Shown here piece after piece: positions 16,698 to 24,336 of a DNA stretch of 64,000 bases. A program made the translations under genes and the position numbers. The notes beneath the pieces are model-generated. The model did not search any database, had not been told where the DNA came from, and saw only the letters and a program-made list of their open reading frames with translations. Numbering within the stretch: the first letter of the stretch is position 1; every line of letters starts with the position of its first letter. This stretch comes from Neobacillus novalis NBRC 102450 (GTDB lineage Bacteria > Bacillota > Bacilli > Bacillales > Cytobacillaceae), in contig NZ_BCVP01000024.1 of NCBI RefSeq assembly GCF_001591805.1, positions 58,601-122,600 of the forward strand. The letters run 5' to 3'.

Positions 16698-16796
16698 TAT
16701 GGTGAAATACTAAAAGTTCAAAAAGAGTATAAGGTTGCACAAAATATCGATAGACAAGTGATAAATGATATTTGCGAGTGGATCCTTTCAGTTTAA
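16698..16796 (+). pseudogene. Fragment duplicating the 3' end of the alpha/beta hydrolase at 8205-9131
   Basis: These 99 nt encode the same last 32 residues and stop as 9033-9131. The four differences (CAG/CAA, GTA/GTG, GAA/GAG, TAG/TAA) are all silent. No start codon, SD or upstream homology is present (16489-16697 holds nothing else I recognise). The silent-only pattern suggests the fragment came from a once functional, slightly diverged paralogue and was not copied directly from 8205-9131 after decay. Confidence 0.85.
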
Positions 16797-16838
16797 CCTT
16801 TATGATTATTATTAATCAAAATTATCTAAGTAAAATAG

Positions 16839-16884
16839 AAAAGGCTGAACTATATACGGCTTTATGCGTATAGTTCAGCCTTTT
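16839..16884. terminator. Bidirectional terminator
   Basis: AAAAGGCTGAACTATA / TATAGTTCAGCCTTTT, a perfect 16-bp stem, just past the membrane hydrolase gene on the minus strand. Confidence 0.8.
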
Positions 16885-16897
16885 ATCGAATGTTTAT

Positions 16898-18202
16898 TTA
16901 ATAAGTTTCTTTGGAAGTGAAATGGCCAATGCCCTTTAATTTATCGTCAAAAAATTTAAGAATTAGTTCATTTTCCGTTTCAATACAGTAATATTGATCA
17001 ATGTTGGCTTTTCCGCCTTGAATATAATTTGCAAGTATAGGAGAGAAAAGTGGTAAATCGGTCAAGCTTAAATGTTTTGCGCCTTGAAAATGAACAGTAG
17101 ATGCATCTTTAAAGTGTTCATTATTGAGTTTGTTCGCTACATAAGTGGAGTTGCTATCGAGCTGTCCCCAAACATCGTCGGAATAAATGTTAAGAAGTGG
17201 GGTCTTGAAGTCTTCGTCCCGTGCCACAAAATCATCGATGTCTTTCTTATAAACCAGATCACTAAAGAACGGGGCGTCAATATTTACAACAGCTTCTATA
17301 TCTTTACGTTCTCTGCCTAGCCAAACACTTGCTGCGCCGCCCATTGAGTGCCCGAACACGCCAATTTTCTCTGGATTGATATGTTGATAAATAGGATTAT
17401 TGTCATTTTTGGCTTTTTCAAGTATCGTATCAATGACAAAATTCATATCGTCTGTTCTCAGTTTCATCCATTTTTGAATGAGTTCATCGAGCTCTTCCTT
17501 CGTGTAAATGCCATCTTTATTGGAATCGTTGACTTCATTGTTATAATCTGTATTGATCATTGCCACTGCTCCATCCTCTGAACGAGTATAAAAGGAGTGA
17601 TAGGGGTGATCAATTGAAACGACTACATAGCCGTGGCTTGCAAGCTCAGTATAAGTAGAAGTATTGCTTGCCTTAATACCGTATGCCCCATGGGAGAACA
17701 CCAATAGAGGGTATTTTTCATCTGCCTTTTTGGGATACCAAAATTCCACATTCACAAATCGGTTTTCACCCATGTCGGTAAAATCCTCAATCCGGTTCTT
17801 GTCAACATATGTGTAAGCAGCGGTTGCGACTTCATAGTCACCTGTCACTTTTGGTGATTTATGCTGAGGAAAAACAATTGCCGGTGCAAGTACAAATACC
17901 GAGACAATTATCATCATCATCGATTTCCAGACAATTTTAGAAGTTTTGTATTTTTTCGTATTTGTTTTGTTACGGATAAGCGAAACCGCTGCAGGTACCG
18001 CTAAGATGAAAAGCAGGACGGCAAGCATTACCCAGCGGAAACTCCACTCAATCACCGATGAAAGTGTGAGCATGACAAATGCAATAAATACAGCAATCCT
18101 AATCCAATTCTTCATTTTTTTATGGTTTTGCATCGTTACCACACAGTAGATTGCAAAGGCAATCTCAAAAGTTAAAGCGATTAATAATAGTAAATTTCCC
18201 AT
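16898..18202 (-). CDS. Membrane-anchored alpha/beta hydrolase (PAF-acetylhydrolase/chlorophyllase-like)
   Basis: A 434-aa protein. The N-terminal quarter has four hydrophobic helices (about residues 1-20, 32-50, 54-74, 88-110). The rest is an extracytoplasmic hydrolase: VFSHGAYGIK forms the oxyanion region, GVFGHSMGGAAS (about 285) is the nucleophile elbow, and GAKHLSLTDLPLF carries the catalytic His. The acidic stretch NDSNKDGIYTKEELDELI looks like a calcium-binding EF-hand-like loop inserted in the domain. Substrate unknown; lipid or ester hydrolysis is likely. SD AAGGGG. Confidence 0.78.
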   Translation of the reverse strand: MGNLLLLIALTFEIAFAIYCVVTMQNHKKMKNWIRIAVFIAFVMLTLSSVIEWSFRWVMLAVLLFILAVPAAVSLIRNKTNTKKYKTSKIVWKSMMMIIVSVFVLAPAIVFPQHKSPKVTGDYEVATAAYTYVDKNRIEDFTDMGENRFVNVEFWYPKKADEKYPLLVFSHGAYGIKASNTSTYTELASHGYVVVSIDHPYHSFYTRSEDGAVAMINTDYNNEVNDSNKDGIYTKEELDELIQKWMKLRTDDMNFVIDTILEKAKNDNNPIYQHINPEKIGVFGHSMGGAASVWLGRERKDIEAVVNIDAPFFSDLVYKKDIDDFVARDEDFKTPLLNIYSDDVWGQLDSNSTYVANKLNNEHFKDASTVHFQGAKHLSLTDLPLFSPILANYIQGGKANIDQYYCIETENELILKFFDDKLKGIGHFTSKETY

Positions 18203-18320
18203 CGTAATTACCCCTTCTTTTTTGAAAAATTTCTTATGAACACATCATAAAAAAATCCTAAAAGGAAGTATATAGAAAAACGGTAAGTTGCTTCCACGAG
18301 CAAGTAAGATGCAAAAAAAA

Positions 18321-18344
18321 GCGGTAAGCTATATTGCTTACCGT
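18321..18344 (-). terminator. Terminator of the LytTR/DUF3021 operon
   Basis: CGGTAAGC / GCTTACCG around a 6-nt loop. On the minus strand it is followed by a run of eight T. Confidence 0.75.
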
Positions 18345-18385
18345 AAAATGATCTGTTGCAGACAAGGCTGCTGTATGTTTATTGA

Positions 18386-18814
18386 CTAAACGTCTTTCTT
18401 AAATGCCTTTAGTTTTTCGTTGATTTGTTGGGCTTCTTTTTTATCTTTTTTCCATGACAGCAGACGAACTAGGGTATAGATCACGGCAATTTGCAGGGCC
18501 AAAATGATGCCATCTACTGCACTATTCACAATACCAAAAACGCTCCCAAGGGCAATCAATACAATCTCCAAAGCGAAAAAATGAAAGGTAATCCTTATTC
18601 GCATTTTCTTCTCACTTAGATCGGTAGGAGAATACAAAATAAATCCGATTAATGCACTTATAAATGAAAAAGCCATAATGATATAAATTGACTTCAAATC
18701 AAAGACCATATCTGGATAATATATTTGTCGCAAAATAGTAATAATAATGATGATGGATGCGAAGATGATTAAGAAATCCTTGATCATCTTTTGTACAAAT
18801 TCAGGCATCTTCAT
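18386..18814 (-). CDS. DUF3021 family membrane protein
   Basis: A 142-aa protein with four hydrophobic helices (about residues 12-30, 41-60, 73-92, 100-118) and a basic C-terminal tail rich in Lys and Glu. This four-helix form next to a LytTR DNA-binding protein is the usual DUF3021 arrangement in Firmicutes, where the membrane protein is thought to restrain the regulator. It lies 14 nt downstream of the LytTR gene. Function is inferred from context. Confidence 0.75.
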   Translation of the reverse strand: MKMPEFVQKMIKDFLIIFASIIIIITILRQIYYPDMVFDLKSIYIIMAFSFISALIGFILYSPTDLSEKKMRIRITFHFFALEIVLIALGSVFGIVNSAVDGIILALQIAVIYTLVRLLSWKKDKKEAQQINEKLKAFKKDV

Positions 18815-18828
18815 ATCTATCCCTCCTT

Positions 18829-19266
18829 TTACAAGCCAAGCATATTTTTAAGGACAGGCACATACTGCCTTGATACAACAGCACGTTCCCCGTTATCGAG
18901 CACTGCTTCGTATCGGCCGCTTATGGACGGAAAAATAGATGAAATTTTAGCTATGTTCAAAATAGTTGATTTTGATGCACGAAAGCAGTTCTTGTTTTTG
19001 TATAATTCCTCTAACTCGTAAAGCTTTTGTTTTACCTCAAAAACGTTGTCCTTGGAGTAACTAAAAACCTTTCCGTCAACTGCCTCGAAATAATAGATAT
19101 CATTAAGCTTAATCCGGTGAACTTTATCATTTTGATATCCAAGTACAATGAGGTTTTCAGTTTTCAGCTTGTTTACGATTTCGTGTATTTCGTCATCTAC
19201 CTCATGACACCTAATAAGGATTTCTTCTCCCAGTTCTTTGTTTATTTTTTCTATTGAAATTTTCAT
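18829..19266 (-). CDS. LytTR-type DNA-binding regulator
   Basis: A 145-aa protein. The first 45 residues are a short helical lead without a receiver domain; the rest is a LytTR domain (IYYFEAVDGKVFSYSKDNVF, then FRASKSTILNIAKI and GRYEAVLDNGERAVVSRQYV). This class usually acts with a DUF3021 membrane partner, present here directly downstream. Start chosen at the ATG at 19266; a GTG 12 nt upstream is also possible and neither has a strong SD. Targets unknown; autoregulation is common in the family. Confidence 0.85.
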   Translation of the reverse strand: MKISIEKINKELGEEILIRCHEVDDEIHEIVNKLKTENLIVLGYQNDKVHRIKLNDIYYFEAVDGKVFSYSKDNVFEVKQKLYELEELYKNKNCFRASKSTILNIAKISSIFPSISGRYEAVLDNGERAVVSRQYVPVLKNMLGL

Positions 19267-19433
19267 CTTATCACCCACGAAAATTCAAATTATATCAGGT
19301 TTCATACGGATTCTGTTACATTATTACATCTCTATATACAATCTCTTTTTATATTTTATTAGATTATTCGGAATTTATACAAGCCTTAAATTATATTTGT
19401 TGGGTGTTAAATCTACTCATACTCTTAAACTAT

Positions 19434-20390
19434 TTAGTATTCTAATTCCCCATCGTTTTGCAATTTTTCCGCTACATTCTTTAATATTTCTGCCCGCATT
19501 TGAACTAACTCAGGAAACTGATAAAAGAAATTAATTTTTTCTTCATAAACAGGGGTTGTATCTTTTATTCCTTTATTAAAAATAAAGGCATTCCAAGATT
19601 CTGCGATATCTTCATAAATATTTGATGCAGCATATGAATTTATAAACTCATTTGGATGCTTATCATAAAATTCTTCAAGTTGTTTATCATTTTTCGGATC
19701 CACTTTTCTCCAGTCCTCTTCCACTTCTCCTTTCCAAAAGGCTCCGTAAAATAAATTTAGGTATGAAGACGGCTTGCTGCATCCAAAATCACTTAAATAG
19801 GTGTTGCACTGCTTTTTAAAAGGTGATATTTGCGAATCATTCAATGTCAGTAAATGTCCAATTTCATGGTTAATTGTATGAATAAACACATAGCGATCTT
19901 CCATATGATTCATATTAATCATTAGCTTCCAGGTTTTAAGGTCGTCGGAAATAGGTGTTACTTCCCCAAGTAATCTTGACTTTTCCGAAAGGCCCAAATA
20001 AAACTGTTTTACTAAACTTTTCGTTTTGACCGGAGTAATCGAAGATATAGTTTTCCATATCTTTTGATGCTGATCCGCATCTTCTACATACTTTTTTTCT
20101 TTGGGATCAAACGATAATACAAGAGGGTCTGCCAAATTATCATCTTTTATAGAATAATTAACAAGGGGAAACAGCACCTTTGAATTCTCTTCCTCCAATG
20201 CAATAGGCAGAAGGGTAAAATTAAAGGCTATTTCATTAAATTGATTGTAATAAGAATCCCCAAGCTGTTTGCAGTCCATGGATTCCCCAAAGCATTTCCC
20301 TCCACTAACCTTTTCAGTATTCCCCCAGTAGACCAGTAAAACTATTAAGGTACTTAAAAATATTAAGATTAGTAGTTTGAATTTCACCAT
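19434..20390 (-). CDS. Putative secreted zinc metallopeptidase (HExxH), otherwise unrecognised
   Basis: A 318-aa protein with one N-terminal membrane helix (FKLLILIFLSTLIVLLVYW) and an extracytoplasmic remainder. The segment TINHEIGHLLTLN (about residue 175) has the HExxH zinc motif, and the later NIYEDIAESWNAFIF may supply the third ligand Glu. Two Cys pairs (GGKCFGESMDCKQ and KKQCNTYLSDFGCSK) could form disulfides outside the cell. Start set at 20390 because GAAGGAGAG lies 6 nt upstream. I do not recognise a named family. Peptidase activity is inferred from the motif alone. Confidence 0.6.
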   Translation of the reverse strand: MVKFKLLILIFLSTLIVLLVYWGNTEKVSGGKCFGESMDCKQLGDSYYNQFNEIAFNFTLLPIALEEENSKVLFPLVNYSIKDDNLADPLVLSFDPKEKKYVEDADQHQKIWKTISSITPVKTKSLVKQFYLGLSEKSRLLGEVTPISDDLKTWKLMINMNHMEDRYVFIHTINHEIGHLLTLNDSQISPFKKQCNTYLSDFGCSKPSSYLNLFYGAFWKGEVEEDWRKVDPKNDKQLEEFYDKHPNEFINSYAASNIYEDIAESWNAFIFNKGIKDTTPVYEEKINFFYQFPELVQMRAEILKNVAEKLQNDGELEY

Positions 20391-20475
20391 ACGAAACTCT
20401 CCTTCGCAAACGAACAATCTTTAGTCCATTATAAATATTTTGGCTTTATTTTACAAAATTTATTTTTAGAAAAAT

Positions 20476-20841
20476 ATGCTCCTTTTAAACGCCTATTGTG
20501 GGCAAATCTTTGTGGAACAAAATAAACCTAGTGGTGCCAATTACCTGTCATATCCTTTGCCTGTCTTCCTGTCCCGTTTACCGGTACTTGAATACTATAA
20601 TCCATTTCCCGATATTCCTATAGCGGAACAGGCGATAAATGAGTTTAATTCATTGATTAGCAGTTTTGGCCGGGAAATGAATGTGAAAGTAGCTGATATC
20701 TATAGTGTATTTAAGGGGAAAGAAAAGGATTTATTATCAAGGGGAGGCATTCATCCTAATAGTGAAGGGTATTATCAAATGGCATTAGCTTTAAGCAGGC
20801 TCGGATATTCCCCGTTAGATGAAAAACCGCTACTTAAGTAA
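20476..20841 (+). pseudogene. Truncated SGNH/GDSL hydrolase (C-terminal half)
   Basis: The frame encodes 121 aa ending with GGIHPNSEGYYQMALAL, the block V motif with the catalytic Asp/His region of SGNH esterases. Block I (GDSL) and the other catalytic blocks are missing, and no SD precedes the first ATG. A full enzyme of this type is about 200-250 aa, so this is a decayed gene with its 5' half deleted. Its neighbours on both sides look intact. Confidence 0.65.
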
Positions 20842-20913
20842 TTCTTCCGCTTTAAAACCTTGATGATGGGTATAGTAATAATTATTAACCATCAATTTCA
20901 GGAGGCATTTAAG

Positions 20914-21699
20914 GTGGAAAAACTACTTCACAATCAAGTTGCCTTTGTGACAGGGGCAGGCTCAGGAATAGGCAGGGCAGCGGCGATAAAGCTTGCCCAA
21001 AATGGAGGGAAAATTGCTTTAGTGGATTTGCATAAAGAAAACGTGGAAGAGGTTAAAAAACAAATTGAAGAAATGGGCAGCGAAGCACTTGTCTTGGAAG
21101 CCAATGTTTCTCATCCGGCAGAAGTAGAGAACTGTTATCAAAAAACAATGGATCAGTGGGGTAGACTGGATGTGGTCTTTGCTAATGCGGGAATTAATGG
21201 GGAGGTTACACCAATTGAAGATATGGAGCCGAAGGATTGGGACTTGACGATTTCCAATAACTTAACAAGTACCTTTTTAACGGTTAAATATGCTATTCCT
21301 CATTTGAAGACAAACGGTGGCAGCATTATTATCACGAGTTCAATTAATGGAAACAGGATCTTTAAAAATATTGGAATGTCTGCCTATAGTACATCGAAAA
21401 TTGGCCAGATGGGCTTCGGTAAAATGGCAGCGCTCGAGCTTGCCCATTATCGGATTCGGGTGAACATTATTTGCCCAGGTGCTATTGATACAAATATCGG
21501 TGAAAACACTTGGAGAGAAAATGAGAAATTAAAAAAGGTCCAAGTCCCCATCGAATATCCGGAAGGAGACCAGCCGTTGGAGGACGGACCTGGAAAACCT
21601 GAACAAGTGGCTGAGCTCGTCCTATTTTTGGCTTCTAGCCAATCCAGCCACATTACAGGAAGCGAAATCTATATTGACGGAGCGCAATCACTTTTATAA
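20914..21699 (+). CDS. SDR family NAD(P)-dependent oxidoreductase
   Basis: A 261-aa classical short-chain dehydrogenase. Cofactor motif TGAGSGIGRAAA (about residues 13-24), acidic residue in ALVDLHKENV after beta-2 favouring NAD, NAG motif ANAGINGEV, catalytic Ser in IIITSSINGN, and YSTSK (Tyr-x-x-x-Lys). The start is the GTG at 20914 with GGAGG 8 nt upstream; upstream in-frame residues are not part of the fold. It ends SEIYIDGAQSLL, as expected. Substrate not predictable. A strong terminator follows. Confidence 0.9.
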   Translation: MEKLLHNQVAFVTGAGSGIGRAAAIKLAQNGGKIALVDLHKENVEEVKKQIEEMGSEALVLEANVSHPAEVENCYQKTMDQWGRLDVVFANAGINGEVTPIEDMEPKDWDLTISNNLTSTFLTVKYAIPHLKTNGGSIIITSSINGNRIFKNIGMSAYSTSKIGQMGFGKMAALELAHYRIRVNIICPGAIDTNIGENTWRENEKLKKVQVPIEYPEGDQPLEDGPGKPEQVAELVLFLASSQSSHITGSEIYIDGAQSLL

Positions 21700-21700
21700 C

Positions 21701-21735
21701 AAAAAGGGACAAGGTCAGGTTCCTTGTCCCTTTTT
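21701..21735. terminator. Convergent terminator after the SDR gene
   Basis: AAAAAGGGACAAGG / CCTTGTCCCTTTTT, a perfect 14-bp stem with a 7-nt loop. It serves both converging genes. Confidence 0.88.
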
Positions 21736-21761
21736 CAATATTAGCGTCTGTTCCCGTGTCC

Positions 21762-23204
21762 CTAGTAAATGACGACTGGATCGTAGGTGCTGAGATTTTC
21801 ATAGACGGTTTTCATAAGGTTTGGGGGTGTGTTGACACAGCCGCCCGATCCAGCTGTTAGATAGGCATTACTTGCCCAGTTTGTCCGCCAGCTGGCGTCA
21901 TGGAATCCTTGTCCGCTGTTTGTGAACGGTGCCCAGTAATTTACCTTAACGGCATAATCCCCTTTTCCTACTGCGGTACCCTTAAGTGTGTACTGTGTTC
22001 GTTTATAGAGGATATACCACACTCCTGGTGAAGTATCTTCACCGGTGCTATGTTTGCCGGTGACTACTTGCGTTGTGAGTACCAATTTCCCCTTTTTGTA
22101 AATCCAAATCCGTTGTTCTGCAATCGATACTTCCGCATACGTATCGCCAATGCCATTATTCGTTGTCGTTTCATAGCCGATACCTTCATTGCTCCAGCCG
22201 TTACCATAAATATTAGCGGCCGGTATTGATTTTTCCCCTTTTTCAAATGCTTGCTGCACCTGTGTCGTTTCTTTGCCAACATCTAATGCCCATCCATAGC
22301 CTTTTCCTTTTACTGAAATGACCGAACCTGAATGGGTTTTAAATGAGAAATTTTTATTTAATGTTGATTGTGCACTATTAATTTCAGCTATCTTGTTCTT
22401 AATGTCACTCATCGTGATGGTAACGTTCATCTCTTTTGTCACAGTGGCATTTTTAATTAATTCACTGCCATTTAAGGTATACACTTTGCCCTGTACATTA
22501 TAATCAACGGTCCGCCCAAGGAGAGCCTGCAGCGTTTTCTCCTCTTCCTTGATAATCGGACTGTCCGCTTTAATTGGCTGTAAGAATACGGGTTTCAGGT
22601 GGATATCACTAGTATACTTCTGTTCCGCGTAATCTTTTAATAGACCGGTAATGTCATATTGTTCTCCATCGATGCTATTGGAGATGACAATTTCGCCCTG
22701 TTCCAATTTCGCTGACGCATCTATGGGTGCTTTTAAATTCTTATTCATGGATAGTAGCTTTTCTTCTACTTGCTTTTTCAGCGTTTGGCTTCGGTACTGA
22801 TCCGCCTTTTTGGGTAACAATGAATAAGTTTTTTCCTTTGAGGAAGGGAAAAACGTCCACTGGCTTTTTAATAATTTCTTCACCTCAGGCAAATCTTCTT
22901 CGGTAAATCCCATTTGTGTATCTTTTCCGTCAAAAATTTGTTGTTCTCCGACAAAGACTCTGTTTTTTAACACAGAAGTTTTTAATTTCTTTATGGCCTG
23001 ATCAGCAGTTAGACCGCCGATCTTTGTATCATTAATCGTAATCTGCGAATTGAACCGGGTTGTCTGATAATAGAAAAGTCCCGCAACTAGGAGTGCAATA
23101 ATAATGATAATTCCAATGACAACAAAATTTCGGCGTGCTGGCCGTTTGGATCGGTTCACCCGACTATGATTAACTTCTTCAACTGTTTGGTCTAATGTGC
23201 TCAT
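21762..23204 (-). CDS. L,D-transpeptidase with PG_binding_4 region
   Basis: A 480-aa membrane-anchored wall enzyme. Cytoplasmic Lys/Arg-rich head, one transmembrane helix (about residues 28-48), a long extracellular region of PG_binding_4 (VanW-neighbour) type (about 50-330), then a YkuD catalytic domain with FHDASWRTNWASNAYL and the active cysteine in GSGGCVNTP. It forms 3-3 cross-links or anchors proteins in peptidoglycan. I place the start at 23204 because AAGGGG abuts the ATG at 23210 but sits 6 nt from the one at 23204. A structured leader lies upstream. Confidence 0.9.
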   Translation of the reverse strand: MSTLDQTVEEVNHSRVNRSKRPARRNFVVIGIIIIIALLVAGLFYYQTTRFNSQITINDTKIGGLTADQAIKKLKTSVLKNRVFVGEQQIFDGKDTQMGFTEEDLPEVKKLLKSQWTFFPSSKEKTYSLLPKKADQYRSQTLKKQVEEKLLSMNKNLKAPIDASAKLEQGEIVISNSIDGEQYDITGLLKDYAEQKYTSDIHLKPVFLQPIKADSPIIKEEEKTLQALLGRTVDYNVQGKVYTLNGSELIKNATVTKEMNVTITMSDIKNKIAEINSAQSTLNKNFSFKTHSGSVISVKGKGYGWALDVGKETTQVQQAFEKGEKSIPAANIYGNGWSNEGIGYETTTNNGIGDTYAEVSIAEQRIWIYKKGKLVLTTQVVTGKHSTGEDTSPGVWYILYKRTQYTLKGTAVGKGDYAVKVNYWAPFTNSGQGFHDASWRTNWASNAYLTAGSGGCVNTPPNLMKTVYENLSTYDPVVIY

Positions 23205-23210
23205 AAACAT

Positions 23211-23309
23211 CCCCTTCGCTACCTGGTAACCCAGCTATCAGCATCCTCCAACTTACCCTTGTGGGATTTTAAACAAAGACTTTTGCTTCGTTTACCTGAC
23301 TCTTAAATT
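23211..23309 (-). promoter_or_regulatory. Structured 5' leader, possible c-di-GMP-I-like riboswitch variant
   Basis: Downstream of a -10 TATAAT (23321-23316), the RNA can form an outer helix GGTAA/TTACC. It encloses a hairpin AAACGAAG/CTTTGTTT, a small CCC-ACAA-GGG hairpin and then TAAG. The 3' part GATAGCTGGGTTACC strongly resembles the end of GEMM-I riboswitches (GATAGCCGGGTTGCC type), and GGTAAAC resembles its beginning. However, the conserved GACGCAAAGCC core is not present. It is either a divergent member, another class, or coincidence. Confidence 0.35.
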
Positions 23310-23401
23310 ATTACTATTATACTACAAGATTTGATAGTGTGGAATTTTCTCTTTTGATTTTCGGGTCACCATGGAAGTAGCTGTCTTGACCTTCTTCTTT
23401 T

Positions 23402-24235
23402 TTAAAAATTATAGTAGCGGCGAAGTAAGTAAGAAATCCATTTGCAATGAGGGTGATTGCTAATATTTCCTAGTAATCCTTTTACAATTGCAGGCGGTAG
23501 AGTCGGTTCAAGCAGCTGCCCTTGCAAGAGGATTAACGATTCTTTTTCAATCGATGTTTCTATTTCTTCTATTCTTTGCCCGACGATTTCGAGAATTTGC
23601 TCCTTTGTTACTTCTGCATTCATCGGCTGCTTAACGATTTCAATTAGCTCTTGTGAAATAAATGGGACGGTTGTATGTCTTGCTAATAGGTTTGTTTTTT
23701 CCACAAGTGACTCCGATAGCAGCTTTAAATCCAACGGCACGTTGTAGAAGACAAATAACTGTGAATAAGTATTCATAAAGCCTTTAATACAATACATTAA
23801 ATCATATTTTGTCTGTCTAACTTCCTCGCCGTATAAACGTTCAATCATCGAGAGGATATTGTTCTCGATTAATTTGTCATAGTACCGCATTTTTAATATG
23901 AGATCTTTATTAAATGTTTGCGACTGCTCTTTGATAAGAACTTTGGCGAAATCAGACTGCTTATGAAAAGAATGATAAATAGCATAATAAAATTTATATA
24001 AAAGTTCCTCGTCATTAGGAGTGTTTCTGACTATCTGGTCAATTTCCGTCGTTATTTGCATCATAAAATGGTCAATCAAGGCAATAATTAATTCATCCTT
24101 TGACTTGAAGGATAAGTAAAAGGCTCCTTTTGAAATACCGCAATGCTCGGTTATTTGTTGTACAGAGGTGGATTCGAACCCTTGTTTTGCAAAAAGTTCT
24201 AACGCACGCTCCATAATTAATTGTTTTTTAAGCAT
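23402..24235 (-). CDS. yerO: TetR/AcrR family regulator of the adjacent RND pump (YerO-like)
   Basis: A 277-aa repressor, longer than usual. Helix-turn-helix domain: MERALELFAKQGFESTSV then QQITEHCGISKGAFYLSFKSKDEL. The long C-terminal helical region would bind ligand and dimerise. It is divergent from the SwrC-type efflux gene, the same arrangement as yerO-yerP (swrC) in Bacillus subtilis. An inverted repeat fills the spacer of the efflux promoter, which fits repression by this protein. Confidence 0.8.
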   Translation of the reverse strand: MLKKQLIMERALELFAKQGFESTSVQQITEHCGISKGAFYLSFKSKDELIIALIDHFMMQITTEIDQIVRNTPNDEELLYKFYYAIYHSFHKQSDFAKVLIKEQSQTFNKDLILKMRYYDKLIENNILSMIERLYGEEVRQTKYDLMYCIKGFMNTYSQLFVFYNVPLDLKLLSESLVEKTNLLARHTTVPFISQELIEIVKQPMNAEVTKEQILEIVGQRIEEIETSIEKESLILLQGQLLEPTLPPAIVKGLLGNISNHPHCKWISYLLRRYYNF

Positions 24236-24264
24236 GTTAGTTGATCGCTCCTATAGTCAAATTA

Positions 24265-24293
24265 TTGACAAATGACCCAATAGTCATTATTAT
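24265..24293 (+). promoter_or_regulatory. RND efflux promoter with TetR operator in the spacer
   Basis: TTGACA (24265-24270), 17-nt spacer, TATTAT (24288-24293). AATGACCCAATAGTCATT (24271-24288) is an inverted repeat (AATGAC-N6-GTCATT) lying exactly between -35 and -10, so bound repressor would exclude RNA polymerase. Confidence 0.75.
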
Positions 24294-24336
24294 AAGGAAA
24301 TGAGTTTGATTAGTCAATTAAGGGTGGGTGTAATAG

